From Pseudoflavonifractor intestinihominis (GTDB lineage Bacteria; Bacillota; Clostridia; Oscillospirales; Oscillospiraceae): a stretch of DNA of 64,000 bases. Positions 17,262 to 25,556 of this stretch are shown one piece after another. The notes below the pieces were generated by a model. That model saw only the letters and a list, made by a program, of their open reading frames with translations, made no database searches and was not told where the DNA came from. How positions within the stretch are numbered: the first letter of the stretch is position 1; each line of letters opens with the position of its first letter. Both the position numbers and the translations under genes were made by a program. The stretch spans positions 19,834 through 83,833 of the forward strand of contig NZ_JBBMFK010000016.1 in NCBI RefSeq assembly GCF_040096055.1, given 5' to 3'.

Positions 17262-18611
17262 TCAGTACTCCTGGTGCCGCCGGTCGATGGAGGAGAAGGT
17301 GGTGTACTCGGGCAGCCACTGGAGCTCCACCGTGCCGGTCTCGCCGTGGCGGTTCTTGGCGATGATGCACTCGGCCAGGTTGTGGTTCTCGTCGTTGTCG
17401 TTGTAGTAGTCGTCCCGGTAGAGGAACATGACGATGTCGGCGTCCTGCTCGATGGCGCCCGACTCACGCAGGTCGGAGAGCATGGGGCGCTTGTCGCTGC
17501 GGCTCTCGGGGCCGCGGGAGAGCTGGGACAGGCAGACCACCGGCACGTTGAGCTCCTTGGCCATGATCTTCAGGGCCCGGGAGATGTCGGAGACGATCTG
17601 CTGCCGGTTCTCGTTGCTGCTGCGCTGGGGTCCGCCGGCGGAGGTCATCAGCTGGAGGTAGTCGATGACCACCAGGCCCAGGTTGTCCACCCGGCGGCAC
17701 TTGGCGTTCATGTCGGCCACGGACAGGGCCGGGTTGTCGTCGATGAGGATCTGGGTCCGGTTGAGGGCGGCCGAGGCGGCGGCGATCTTGGTCCAGTCCT
17801 CCTCGGTGAGCCGGCCGGTGACCAGCTTCTTGTTGTCCACAAAGCTCTCGCCGGAGATCAGGCGCATGGCCAGCTGTTCCCGGCTCATCTCCAGGGAAAA
17901 GAAGACCACCGTCTTGCCCGAGAACTTGCCCGCGTGGAGCAGCACGTTGAGGGCGAAGGAGGTCTTGCCCATGCCGGGACGGGCGGCCAGCAGGATCAGG
18001 TCGGACTTGTTCAGTCCGGCGATGGCCCGGTCCACGTCGGGCATGCCGGTGGACAGGCCGGGCACCTCGCTGTCCTGGGCGGCCAGCTCGTTGAGCCGCT
18101 CGTACACGCTGAGGATGACCGTGGAGATGTGCTCCAGGCCCTGGGCGCCGCGGCCCTGGCGGATGGCGTAGATCCGCTGCTCCGCCGCCTCCAGCACCTC
18201 CTGGGCCGTGCCGGTGCCCTCCTGGATGAGGGCGGTCAGATCTCCCGCCGTCTCGGCGATGCGCCGCAGCAGGGACTTGTCCTTCACGATGGCCACGTAC
18301 TCCTTCACGTTGGCCGCCGTGGGGGTGATCTCCATGAGCTGGAGCAGGTAGCTGCGGGAGGTGTTCTCATCGTACACGCCGTTCTGGCGCATATGGTCCA
18401 GCACGGTCACCGGGTCGATGGTCAGGGAGAAGTTGAACATGGAGTAGATGGTCTCGTAGATCTCCCGGTTCTGCCGCAGGTAGAAGTCCTCGCCCCGCAG
18501 CTCCTCCACCACCTCGGGCACGCATCGGGAGTCGATGAGCATGGACCCCAGCACTGCCTGCTCCGCCTCCACCGAGTGGGGCATCTGCCGGGTCAGCAGC
18601 GCCTCATCCAT
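17262..18611 (-). CDS. dnaB: Replicative DNA helicase DnaB
   Basis: The protein is 449 residues from the ATG at 18611, which has a strong AGGAGGTG ribosome site; upstream in-frame codons lack one. The N-terminal domain has the DnaB signature HSVEAEQAVLGSML. The C-terminal RecA-like domain has Walker A RPGMGKTSFALN and a Walker B LVVIDYLQLM, followed by SRELKxLAKE-like residues and DLRESGAIEQDAD. DnaB forms the hexameric helicase at replication forks. It lies downstream of gdpP and rplI in a conserved Firmicutes order. Confidence 0.96.
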   Translation of the reverse strand: MDEALLTRQMPHSVEAEQAVLGSMLIDSRCVPEVVEELRGEDFYLRQNREIYETIYSMFNFSLTIDPVTVLDHMRQNGVYDENTSRSYLLQLMEITPTAANVKEYVAIVKDKSLLRRIAETAGDLTALIQEGTGTAQEVLEAAEQRIYAIRQGRGAQGLEHISTVILSVYERLNELAAQDSEVPGLSTGMPDVDRAIAGLNKSDLILLAARPGMGKTSFALNVLLHAGKFSGKTVVFFSLEMSREQLAMRLISGESFVDNKKLVTGRLTEEDWTKIAAASAALNRTQILIDDNPALSVADMNAKCRRVDNLGLVVIDYLQLMTSAGGPQRSSNENRQQIVSDISRALKIMAKELNVPVVCLSQLSRGPESRSDKRPMLSDLRESGAIEQDADIVMFLYRDDYYNDNDENHNLAECIIAKNRHGETGTVELQWLPEYTTFSSIDRRHQEY

Positions 18612-18658
18612 ATTCTCACCTCCTGGGTAAAAATCAAACGCTTTTCTGTCGCGGGACA

Positions 18659-18885
18659 AAAGCCTTCCCGGGGGAAGGGGGCACCCCAAAGCCTTCCCCC
18701 TCTGGGGGAAGGTGGCATTTGCGCAGCAAATGACGGATGAGGGGAAATTCCTCAGCGACCGTCACAGTTTCCCTCATCAGTCTCGCTGACGCTCGACAGC
18801 TTCCCCCAGTGGGGGAAGCCTATGGGAAGCGCCCTAAGCCTTCCCCCTCTGGGAGAAGGTGCCCCCAAATGGGGCGGATGAGGGA
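18659..18885. repeat. Cluster of REP-like structured repeats between rplI and dnaB
   Basis: The 308-base intergenic region is filled with palindromic units. Unit A (18689-18744, plus) and unit C (18836-18885, plus) have a CCTTCCCCC/GGGGGAAGG hairpin, a second short hairpin, and the tail CGGATGAGGG. Unit B (18771-18821) is the same element inverted. A truncated first hairpin lies at 18659-18680. A fourth full unit is at 23605-23660. The second hairpin differs in sequence in every unit yet stays self-complementary. No gene is visible in this stretch. Confidence 0.85.
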
Positions 18886-18919
18886 AGGGGTGTCCCTTTG
18901 GGCTGTCCTGGGGCAGTCT

Positions 18920-19366
18920 TTACGCCTCCACCACCATGACGCTGAGGGTACCGGTGATCTCGTAGCCCAGCTTGACCTTCAGCTTATAGCCGCCGAAGGC
19001 CTTGATGGGCTCCTCCTGGACGATCTTGGTCTTGGCGATGTCCAGGCCGAACTGCTCCTTGAGGCAGTCGGAGATCTCCTTGGAGGTGACGGCGCCGAAG
19101 AGCCGGCCGCCGTTGCCGCCCTTGGCGGGCACCTTCACGGTGATGCCGGAGAGCTTCTCGGCGGTGGCCTGAGCCTCGGCCTTCTCGGCGGCCTCCTGGG
19201 CCTTCTTGGCCTTCTCCTGCATCTTCATGGTGTTGATATTCTCCGCCGTGGCCACCACGGCCAGCTTCCGGGGCAGAAGGAAGTTGCGGGCGTAGCCGTC
19301 GCTGGCCTCGATCATCTGTCCCTTCTTGCCCTGACCCTTCACGTCCTGCTGTAAAATAACCTTCAT
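18920..19366 (-). CDS. rplI: Ribosomal protein bL9
   Basis: This 148-residue protein starts MKVILQQDVKGQGKKG and has the GYARNFLLP signature near residue 25, both diagnostic of ribosomal protein L9. A charged connecting helix and a C-terminal RNA-binding domain (FGAVTSKEI near residue 90) follow. It binds 23S rRNA and helps maintain reading frame. The ATG at 19366 has AAAGGAA upstream; an earlier in-frame start would add a nonconserved leader. It sits between a lipoprotein gene and dnaB in the gdpP-rplI-dnaB order. Confidence 0.97.
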   Translation of the reverse strand: MKVILQQDVKGQGKKGQMIEASDGYARNFLLPRKLAVVATAENINTMKMQEKAKKAQEAAEKAEAQATAEKLSGITVKVPAKGGNGGRLFGAVTSKEISDCLKEQFGLDIAKTKIVQEEPIKAFGGYKLKVKLGYEITGTLSVMVVEA

Positions 19367-19395
19367 ATCGTATCGTTCCTTTCTGATATATGCTC

Positions 19396-20154
19396 TTAAT
19401 ATGGCAAATGGAACTCCGCCACACGCCAACCGTCGGCGGTACGCTCCATACGGATGGGATATTCTCTGGTGATGATCCCCTGCACGGCTATCTCTCCGCC
19501 ATCTTCGCCCAGAACGGCGTAGTGGCCGATCAGACTGAACTCCACCGCGTCGTCGCTCATGCTCACCAGCTCGTAGGTGTCCGGCATGTCAGCCCAGTCG
19601 TACTCCGTGTCGCTTCCCCGGTCGGCCTGGATAAAGCACATCCCGCCGTCCGGGGTCTCGGTAAAGACGGGGATGCGCTCCCCGTCGCCGTCCTCCTGGT
19701 ACAGCAGCTCCTCTTGGTATTCCGGCGTAAAGACGCTGTCCAGCATGGCCTTGAAGTCAGCCCAGCGGGCGTACCGCCCCTGGGCCACCAGGTAGGTCCA
19801 GCCGTTGTCCAGGGTCAGCTTCTCATACTCGCCCCGCTGGGGCATGGTGCCGTCGGCCAGGGGATACTCCTCCACATTGCCGGTGGAGCAGCCCATGAGG
19901 AAATTGGCGGCGCTGTACGCCCGCAGGAACAGGTCCCGCTGTTCCTCGTCCAAAAAGCCGGGCACCGGCTGGTCGGCCATCCAGTCCAGAATGGGGGGCT
20001 CCTCCGCCGCCACCAGGCCGGACCCGGTCGAAGCGGACGGGGTGGTCTGGGTGGGCTCAGGCCCGGGGGACTGGGTGCTGCTTTCGACCGTCTGGCCGCT
20101 GCAGGCGGTGAGAAGGAGCGCCAGCAGCAGCAGGGGAATCAGCTTTTTCATCAT
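19396..20154 (-). CDS. Hypothetical lipoprotein inserted between gdpP and rplI
   Basis: The 252-residue protein has a short lipoprotein signal ending in LLTAC, followed by a Ser/Thr/Pro-rich linker. The mature part (about 60-250) looks like a single alpha/beta domain, with acidic patches and a final strand WRVAEFHLPY. The pattern of a helix containing DFKAMLDSVFTPEY, then a strand-rich half, faintly recalls the IseA/YoeB cell-wall hydrolase inhibitors, but this is only a resemblance. The start overlaps the end of gdpP, so the two are translationally coupled. ATG codons at 20154 and 20166 are both possible; the signal peptide length favours 20154. Confidence 0.7.
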   Translation of the reverse strand: MMKKLIPLLLLALLLTACSGQTVESSTQSPGPEPTQTTPSASTGSGLVAAEEPPILDWMADQPVPGFLDEEQRDLFLRAYSAANFLMGCSTGNVEEYPLADGTMPQRGEYEKLTLDNGWTYLVAQGRYARWADFKAMLDSVFTPEYQEELLYQEDGDGERIPVFTETPDGGMCFIQADRGSDTEYDWADMPDTYELVSMSDDAVEFSLIGHYAVLGEDGGEIAVQGIITREYPIRMERTADGWRVAEFHLPY

Positions 20155-20158
20155 TCCG

Positions 20159-22150
20159 TCACTCATCCTCAAAATACTGGTCAATGGACCGGATCAGGTT
20201 CCGTGTGACCTGGTCCAGGGTGCCGGGCACCTGGGCGCCGGCGGTGGCCGCGTTGCCGCCGCCCCCCAGCTTTTCCAGCACCACCTGGACGTTGGTGTCC
20301 CCCATGCTGCGGGCCGAGATGATGACCCGCTCTCCGTCGGGGAAGAGGACAAAGGACGCGTCGATGCCCGCGATGTTCAGCAGCTCGTCGGCGGCCTGGG
20401 CGGCGGTGACCCGGCCCACGGTGTGGTCCACCCGGGCCACGGCGATGTTGTTGCGGTACATCTTGGCGTTCTGGATGATGTCGTACTTGGCGATGGTGCC
20501 CTCCAGGTCGTTCTGGAAGAGCTTCTTCACGTCGCCGGTGTCCGCCCCGGCCCGGCGCAGGTAGGCCGCCGCCTCAAAGGTGCGGCCGCCGGTGCGCATG
20601 GTGAACTGCTTGGTGTCCAGCACGATGCCGGCCAGCAGGGCCTCCGCCTCGGCCCGCAGCAGGTCGGCGGGCTCCATGGCGTACTGGATGAGCTCGGTGA
20701 CCAGCTCGCTGGCGGAGGAGGCGTAGGGCTCGTGGAAGTTGAGGGCGGCGTTGGCGATGTAGGTGGCCGCCCGGCGGTGGTGGTCGATGACCGCCACCTT
20801 GTTGCAGGAGAGCAGCACCTCCTGGGCGGACACCTGCTCGGGCCGGTTGGTGTCCACCACCACCAGCAGGGCGTTGGCGTCGGCCATGATGAGGGCGTCC
20901 TGGGCGGAGAGGAAGGCGTCCCGGTACTCAGGCAGGGCGGAGAGCCGCTCAGCCATGCCGCTGGCCGGGTTCTGGCCGCTCTCCTTGATGATATGGGCGG
21001 GCACGCCCCGCTTCCGGCACAGGGCCATGACGCCGGACGCCGCGCCCATACAGTCCAGATCGGGGTACTTGTGGCCCATGATGAACACCATGGACGCGGA
21101 GCTGATGAGCTCAGCCAGGGCGTTGGCCATGACCCGGCTCTTCACCTTGGTGCGCTTCTCGGTCTCCTTGGACCGGCCGCCGTAGAACTCAAAGGTGAAC
21201 TTGTTCTTCACCACCGCCTGGTCGCCGCCCCGGGAGAGGGCCATGTCGATGGACAGATTGGCGAACTGGAACAGCTCCTCCAGGCTGTCGGCGTCCTTGC
21301 CGATGCCGATGGACAGCGTGGCGGGGATGCCGTTGGGGCTGGTGATGGCGTGGACCGCGTCCAGCACGGAGTATTTCCCGTCCTGGTAGGCCTGGAGGTG
21401 CCGCTCCTCAAAGAGGAACAGGTAGTGGTCCCGGTTGTAGCGGCAGAAGATGCCCCCGGCGGGGGCCACCCACTCGTCCAGCCGGGCGTTGATCTCGCTG
21501 AGCAGGGCGGAGCTGGCGTTGTCCGACAGGCCCTTCAAAATCTCCTCGTAGTTGTCCAGCAGCAGGATGGCCACCACGGGCCGGGAGTCGTAAAACTCCT
21601 CCTTCACATTGGAGAACTCGGTCACATCCACCCAGTAGGTGGTGGCCAGGAAGCTCTGGTGGCCCCGATCGTCGGTGCGCACCAGGTGGCCATACACCAG
21701 GAAGCGCTTGTCCCCAATGCGCACCTCGTTGGGGCACTGGCTCTTGCCCTCCATGAGCCAGCGGGAGGTGAAGTCGGGCACTGCGGCGGACAGCTTGGTG
21801 TCGAACAGGTGCTCCCGCTCGCCGGTGAGCTGGAGAAAGCGCTCGTTGGACCAGATGACCTCGTCGGTCTCCGGCTTGAAGATGACCATGGGCAGGGGGG
21901 CGTTGACCATGGTGTCCTTGGTGGCCACATCGATGTTGCAGGTGACGTTGTCGATATACTTGAGGATCTCCCGGCGGCGCAGGGTGTTGGCCCGGCGGAA
22001 GTAGGCGTAGAGCATGAGCACCACCACCGCCTCGGCGATCCCCAGGTACAAGTTGAAGAAGGCGGAGGCCACGGTGAAGCACACCAGGGCGATGAAATAG
22101 AGCCGCAGGCTGGGCTCCAGCAGATGGCTGAGCTTGTTTTTCTTTTTCAT
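20159..22150 (-). CDS. gdpP: Cyclic-di-AMP phosphodiesterase GdpP
   Basis: The 663-residue protein has two N-terminal transmembrane helices, a PAS-like domain and a degenerate GGDEF domain. A C-terminal DHH/DHHA1 module carries YPDLDCMGAA near residue 360 and VIDHHRRA near 460. This is the GdpP (YybT) architecture, which hydrolyses the second messenger cyclic-di-AMP and so influences osmotic and cell-wall homeostasis. The ATG at 22150 follows GAGGTGAGGA, better than upstream codons. A sigma-A promoter lies 45 bases upstream, and rplI and dnaB follow. Confidence 0.95.
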   Translation of the reverse strand: MKKKNKLSHLLEPSLRLYFIALVCFTVASAFFNLYLGIAEAVVVLMLYAYFRRANTLRRREILKYIDNVTCNIDVATKDTMVNAPLPMVIFKPETDEVIWSNERFLQLTGEREHLFDTKLSAAVPDFTSRWLMEGKSQCPNEVRIGDKRFLVYGHLVRTDDRGHQSFLATTYWVDVTEFSNVKEEFYDSRPVVAILLLDNYEEILKGLSDNASSALLSEINARLDEWVAPAGGIFCRYNRDHYLFLFEERHLQAYQDGKYSVLDAVHAITSPNGIPATLSIGIGKDADSLEELFQFANLSIDMALSRGGDQAVVKNKFTFEFYGGRSKETEKRTKVKSRVMANALAELISSASMVFIMGHKYPDLDCMGAASGVMALCRKRGVPAHIIKESGQNPASGMAERLSALPEYRDAFLSAQDALIMADANALLVVVDTNRPEQVSAQEVLLSCNKVAVIDHHRRAATYIANAALNFHEPYASSASELVTELIQYAMEPADLLRAEAEALLAGIVLDTKQFTMRTGGRTFEAAAYLRRAGADTGDVKKLFQNDLEGTIAKYDIIQNAKMYRNNIAVARVDHTVGRVTAAQAADELLNIAGIDASFVLFPDGERVIISARSMGDTNVQVVLEKLGGGGNAATAGAQVPGTLDQVTRNLIRSIDQYFEDE

Positions 22151-22191
22151 GGCGTCCTCACCTCGGCACACAGCACATAATGAGAGAGATT

Positions 22192-22220
22192 ATTATATCA
22201 AAAAAAACTTTTCAATACAA
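22192..22220 (-). promoter_or_regulatory. Promoter for the gdpP-rplI-dnaB operon
   Basis: On the minus strand TTGTAT (22215-22220) and TATAAT (22192-22197) are 17 bases apart with an eight-T run in the spacer. It lies directly upstream of gdpP. Confidence 0.75.
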
Positions 22221-22373
22221 GTGCGGCAGCCACATCGTCGGCCGGATTCAGGCCGGGCGGGGCAAAAAAACGCCCCCGCATTCCCTTTTCCCGTGGAAAT
22301 TGTATCTCACGTTACATTCTTCCCCCATCCGCCGTGCCATAATAAGGCAAACAGCCCGGGTGTCCGTCCCCAC

Positions 22374-22402
22374 TTGCGGCCATCCCGTCCGACTGCTATA
22401 CT
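22374..22402 (+). promoter_or_regulatory. Promoter for ilvE
   Basis: TTGCGG (22374-22379), 17 bases, then TATACT (22397-22402), 45 bases before the ilvE start. I saw no T-box or other leader structure in the short untranslated region. Confidence 0.65.
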
Positions 22403-22446
22403 AATGGGTATCCCATATCTCTCAATCACGTAAGGAGGCCGTCTCC

Positions 22447-23511
22447 ATGCATGAATTTCCCATCACCCGGGCCGCTCAGCTCAAGCCCAAGCCCGACCCC
22501 AAGACTCTGTCCTTCGGCAAGGTCTTTACCGACTACATGTTCCTGATGAACTACAACCCCGACCAGGGCTGGCATGACGGGCGCATCGTCCCCTACGCCC
22601 CCATCTCCCTGGAGCCCTCCGCCATGGTGTTCCACTACGCCCAGGAGGTCTTTGAGGGCATGAAGGCCTACCGCAACCCCGAGGGCGGCGTGCAGCTGTT
22701 CCGGCCCATGGACAATGTCCGCCGGATGAACGACTCCTGCGAGCGCCTGTGCATTCCCAAGCTGCCCGAAGACCTGGCCCTGGACGGCATCAAGGCCCTG
22801 GTCAAGACCGAGTCCGACTGGGTGCCCAGCGAGCCGGGCACCTCTCTGTATATCCGCCCCTTCATCATCGCCACTGACGCCAGCCTGGGCGTCCACGCCT
22901 CCCACACCTATCTGTTCTGCGTCATCTGCTGCCCCGTGGGCGCCTACTACGCCGAGGGCATCAACCCGGTGCGCATCTACGTGGAGAGCGAGGATGTCCG
23001 CGCCGTCCGCGGCGGCACCGGCTACACCAAGTGCGGCGGCAACTACGCCGCCTCCATCCGGGCCGGCGAGCGGGCCGAGGGCCAGGGCTACGCCCAGGTT
23101 CTGTGGCTGGACGGCGTCCACCGGAAGTACATCGAGGAAGTGGGCTCCATGAACGTCATGTTCAAGGTGGACGGCGAGGTCATCACCCCCGAGCTCACCG
23201 GCTCCGTGCTGCCCGGCATCACCCGCCGCTCCTGCCTGCAGCTGCTGCGGGACTGGGGCTATCCCGTCCAGGAGCGGCTCATCACCGCCCAGGAGCTCTT
23301 TGACGCCGCCGCCGAGGGCAAGCTGGACGAGGCCTGGGGCACCGGCACCGCCGCTGTGGTGTCCCCCATCGGCGAGATGGGCTGGGAGGACAAGCACACC
23401 GTGGTCAACGGCGGCAAGATCGGCCCCGTCACCCAGAAGCTGTACGACACCCTTACCGGCATCCAGTGGGGCACCATTCCCGACCCCCACGGCTGGGTGG
23501 TCAAGCTCTGA
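22447..23511 (+). CDS. ilvE: Branched-chain amino acid aminotransferase
   Basis: This 354-residue fold-type IV PLP enzyme contains the lysine-bearing motif GTGYTKCGGNYAAS near residue 190. C-terminal residues include GTAAVVSPIG near residue 305. It matches the longer class II branched-chain aminotransferases (about 340-360 residues) that interconvert leucine, isoleucine and valine with their keto acids using glutamate. AAGGAGG lies 8 bases before the start. It has its own promoter and terminator, so it is monocistronic. Confidence 0.95.
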   Translation: MHEFPITRAAQLKPKPDPKTLSFGKVFTDYMFLMNYNPDQGWHDGRIVPYAPISLEPSAMVFHYAQEVFEGMKAYRNPEGGVQLFRPMDNVRRMNDSCERLCIPKLPEDLALDGIKALVKTESDWVPSEPGTSLYIRPFIIATDASLGVHASHTYLFCVICCPVGAYYAEGINPVRIYVESEDVRAVRGGTGYTKCGGNYAASIRAGERAEGQGYAQVLWLDGVHRKYIEEVGSMNVMFKVDGEVITPELTGSVLPGITRRSCLQLLRDWGYPVQERLITAQELFDAAAEGKLDEAWGTGTAAVVSPIGEMGWEDKHTVVNGGKIGPVTQKLYDTLTGIQWGTIPDPHGWVVKL

Positions 23512-23536
23512 GCCTGATAAACGAATAAACGACAGA

Positions 23537-23573
23537 AAACCTCCGCGGACCATGGAGTCCGCGGAGGTTTTCC
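23537..23573 (+). terminator. Terminator of ilvE
   Basis: A 14-bp stem AAACCTCCGCGGAC (23537-23550) pairs with 23557-23570 around CATGGA, with a short T run at its base. Confidence 0.8.
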
Positions 23574-23604
23574 ACATGTTTCGTGCAAATTGTGGACATG
23601 CCCC

Positions 23605-23660
23605 AAAGCCTTCCCCCTGGGGGGGAAGGTGGCTGGCCGCAGGCCAGACGGATGAGGGGG
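23605..23660 (+). repeat. REP-like structured repeat, fourth copy
   Basis: The unit has the CCTTCCCCC first arm, a CTGGCC-GCA-GGCCAG second hairpin and the CGGATGAGGG tail. It matches the units at 18689-18885 except for the second stem, which has a different but self-complementary sequence. Confidence 0.8.
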
Positions 23661-23695
23661 ACGGCAGATCTCAATTTGCGAGGACGATGGGTGCC

Positions 23696-23761
23696 TTACT
23701 CCGCCTCCAGGTACAGCAGGCACAGGGCCATGGTGTTCTCCAGGCCCTCCCAGTGGGTGCG
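23696..23761 (-). pseudogene. Duplicated 3' end of the M42 peptidase gene
   Basis: These 66 bases match the last 66 bases of the neighbouring M42 peptidase gene (23902-23967) with one mismatch, including the stop codon. They encode the same last 21 residues with Glu for Lys at one position. The two copies are separated by 140 bases rich in short hairpins, with no gene. The fragment has no start of its own and is probably not expressed. It looks like the footprint of a duplication or of an element that targeted the 3' end of this gene. Confidence 0.8.
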
Positions 23762-23901
23762 AATCCCCAGCGGGCCCACGCCCGCCGGGGGCCCCTCTTT
23801 TTTATCTGCTCGGGCGGACTGAATCCGCCCGGCATCAGGATTTTGCCTCCGGCAAAATGCCTGGACGCGCCGGGGCGCGCCGTCGCGCACCCAGCAGCCT
23901 T

Positions 23902-24942
23902 TTACTCCGCCTCCAGGTACAGCAGGCACAGGGCCATGGTGTTCTTCAGGCCCTCCCAGTGGGTGCGCTCCATGCCGTGAGAGGCGTGGACGCCGGGGCC
24001 GATGAGGGCGGCCCGCACGTCGGCGCCGGCCCGCCAGGCCACAGTGGCGTCCGAGCTGTAGTGGGGGTAGATGTCCACGGCGTAGTCCACACTGCCCTGC
24101 TGGGCCAGGTTGACCAGCCGGGTCACCATGCCGTAGTCATAGGGCCCGCCGCTGTCCTTGGCGCAGATGGACACCTGGTACTCGGTGCAGGTCAGGTCCA
24201 GGCCCACACAGCCCATATCCACGATGAGCAGTTCGTCCAGGTCGCGGGGCACGGTGGCGCCGCCGTGCCCCACCTCCTCGTGGACGGAGAAGATGAGGCG
24301 GGTGTCGTATCTGGGCTTCAGGTTCTGCTCATGGAGCACCTGCATCAGGGTGAGCAGGCAGGCGGCGGAGCCCTTGTCGTCGATGAAGCGGGACTTGAGG
24401 AAGCCGCTGGGCGTCACCACGGTCTTGGGGTCAAAGCAGACATAGTCCCCGGGGCGGATACCCAGGGCCTCCACGTCCTCCTTGGACTTGACCACCTCGT
24501 CAATGCGCACGGCCATGTTGTCCTCGTCCCGGGCCCGGGTGGAGGCGTCGTCGTAGACGTGGACGGCGGGGGACAGGGACAGGACGGTGCCGGTGTAGCG
24601 GCGGCCGTCCCGGGTGTAGATGGCGCAGTACTCCCCGTCCAGGGTGGGCAGAATGGGGCCGCCCACCCGGGTGATCTTCAGCTGGCCGTCGGCGGTAATG
24701 GACCGGACCATCAGCCCCAGGGTGTCCACGTGGGAACAGAGGGCCACCTTTTTTCCACTCTCCCGGCCCGGAATGTGGACGATCACATTGCCCTTGTTGG
24801 TCTGGGTGGTCTCATAGCCCAGTCGGGCGGCAAAGCCGTCGAGAAAGGCGGCCGCGGCCTGGGTGAAGCCGCTGGGGCTGTCGATGCCCAGCAGCTCCTG
24901 GGCATTCTCCATCACTTTATCCTGATACGCGGAAATATCCAT
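23902..24942 (-). CDS. M42 family metallopeptidase (aminopeptidase)
   Basis: The 346-residue protein has the dinuclear-metal residues of the M42 family: CSHVDTLG near residue 68, DDKGSAACLL near 187, HEEVGHGGA near 220 with the catalytic glutamate pair, and a final metal histidine in GVHASHGMERTH near residue 320. M42 enzymes are large cytoplasmic aminopeptidase assemblies that trim peptides. An AGGAG site precedes the ATG. The gene is divergent from the YbaK-type deacylase across 82 bases. Its 3' end is duplicated at 23696-23761. Confidence 0.92.
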   Translation of the reverse strand: MDISAYQDKVMENAQELLGIDSPSGFTQAAAAFLDGFAARLGYETTQTNKGNVIVHIPGRESGKKVALCSHVDTLGLMVRSITADGQLKITRVGGPILPTLDGEYCAIYTRDGRRYTGTVLSLSPAVHVYDDASTRARDEDNMAVRIDEVVKSKEDVEALGIRPGDYVCFDPKTVVTPSGFLKSRFIDDKGSAACLLTLMQVLHEQNLKPRYDTRLIFSVHEEVGHGGATVPRDLDELLIVDMGCVGLDLTCTEYQVSICAKDSGGPYDYGMVTRLVNLAQQGSVDYAVDIYPHYSSDATVAWRAGADVRAALIGPGVHASHGMERTHWEGLKNTMALCLLYLEAE

Positions 24943-25024
24943 TGAAATCAGCTCCTCTGCTGTGATATTCTTACCTGTACAGCATAGCGCCTAGGCGCGG
25001 AAATTTCAAGTGAGGCGACATTCC

Positions 25025-25501
25025 ATGGCTGAAGAAAAGACCAATGTGATGCGGGTCCTGGAGCAGAAGAAGATCCGCTATACCCCCCATACCTACCCCT
25101 GCCCCAACGGCGCGGTGGACGGCGTCACCGTGGCGCAGCTCATCGGCGCGGACGTGGAGCGGGTATACAAGACCCTGGTGACCCGGGGCGCCAGCAAGCA
25201 GAACTATGTGTTTGTGGTGCCCGCCCTGGGCTCCCTGAACCTGAAGGCGGCGGCCAAGGCGGTGGGGGAGAAGTCCATTGAGATGATCCACCAGGCCGAG
25301 CTGCTCCCCCTCACCGGGTACGTCCACGGCGGCTGCTCCCCGGTGGGCATGAAGAAGCAGTTCAAGACCGTCATCGACGAGAGCGCCCAGGGTCTGGAGA
25401 CCATGATTGTCAGCGCGGGGAAGATCGGCTTCCAGGTGGAGCTTGCCCCGGCGGATCTGGCGGGCCTGGTACGGGCCCGGTTCGCGCCCATCAGCGGCTG
25501 A
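25025..25501 (+). CDS. ybaK: Cys-tRNA(Pro)/Cys-tRNA(Cys) deacylase, YbaK/EbsC type
   Basis: This 158-residue protein matches the YbaK/EbsC family of trans-acting editing enzymes. It has the VYKTLVTRGASKQNYVFVVP core near residue 45, the conserved lysine in LNLKAAAKAVG, and the GYVHGGCSPVGMKKQF signature near residue 97. YbaK removes cysteine mischarged onto tRNA-Pro. The ATG at 25025 follows an AAGTGAGGCG site; a GTG at 25010 is less likely. A strong terminator follows. Confidence 0.93.
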   Translation: MAEEKTNVMRVLEQKKIRYTPHTYPCPNGAVDGVTVAQLIGADVERVYKTLVTRGASKQNYVFVVPALGSLNLKAAAKAVGEKSIEMIHQAELLPLTGYVHGGCSPVGMKKQFKTVIDESAQGLETMIVSAGKIGFQVELAPADLAGLVRARFAPISG

Positions 25502-25519
25502 GCGCATTTTATCCCATCA

Positions 25520-25556
25520 AACAGGGCCTGCGGCTGTGCCGCAGGCCCTGTTTTGT
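25520..25556. terminator. Bidirectional terminator between ybaK and the CmpB-like gene
   Basis: AACAGGGCCTGCGGC (25520-25534) pairs with 25538-25552 around TGT, followed by a T-rich run on the plus strand. The A-rich base of the stem also gives Ts on the minus strand. Confidence 0.85.

Noticed and set aside
22221..22446. T-box or other riboswitch upstream of ilvE
   Set aside because: The predicted transcript starts about 40 bases before the gene, too short for a T-box, and no specifier or antiterminator motif was seen.
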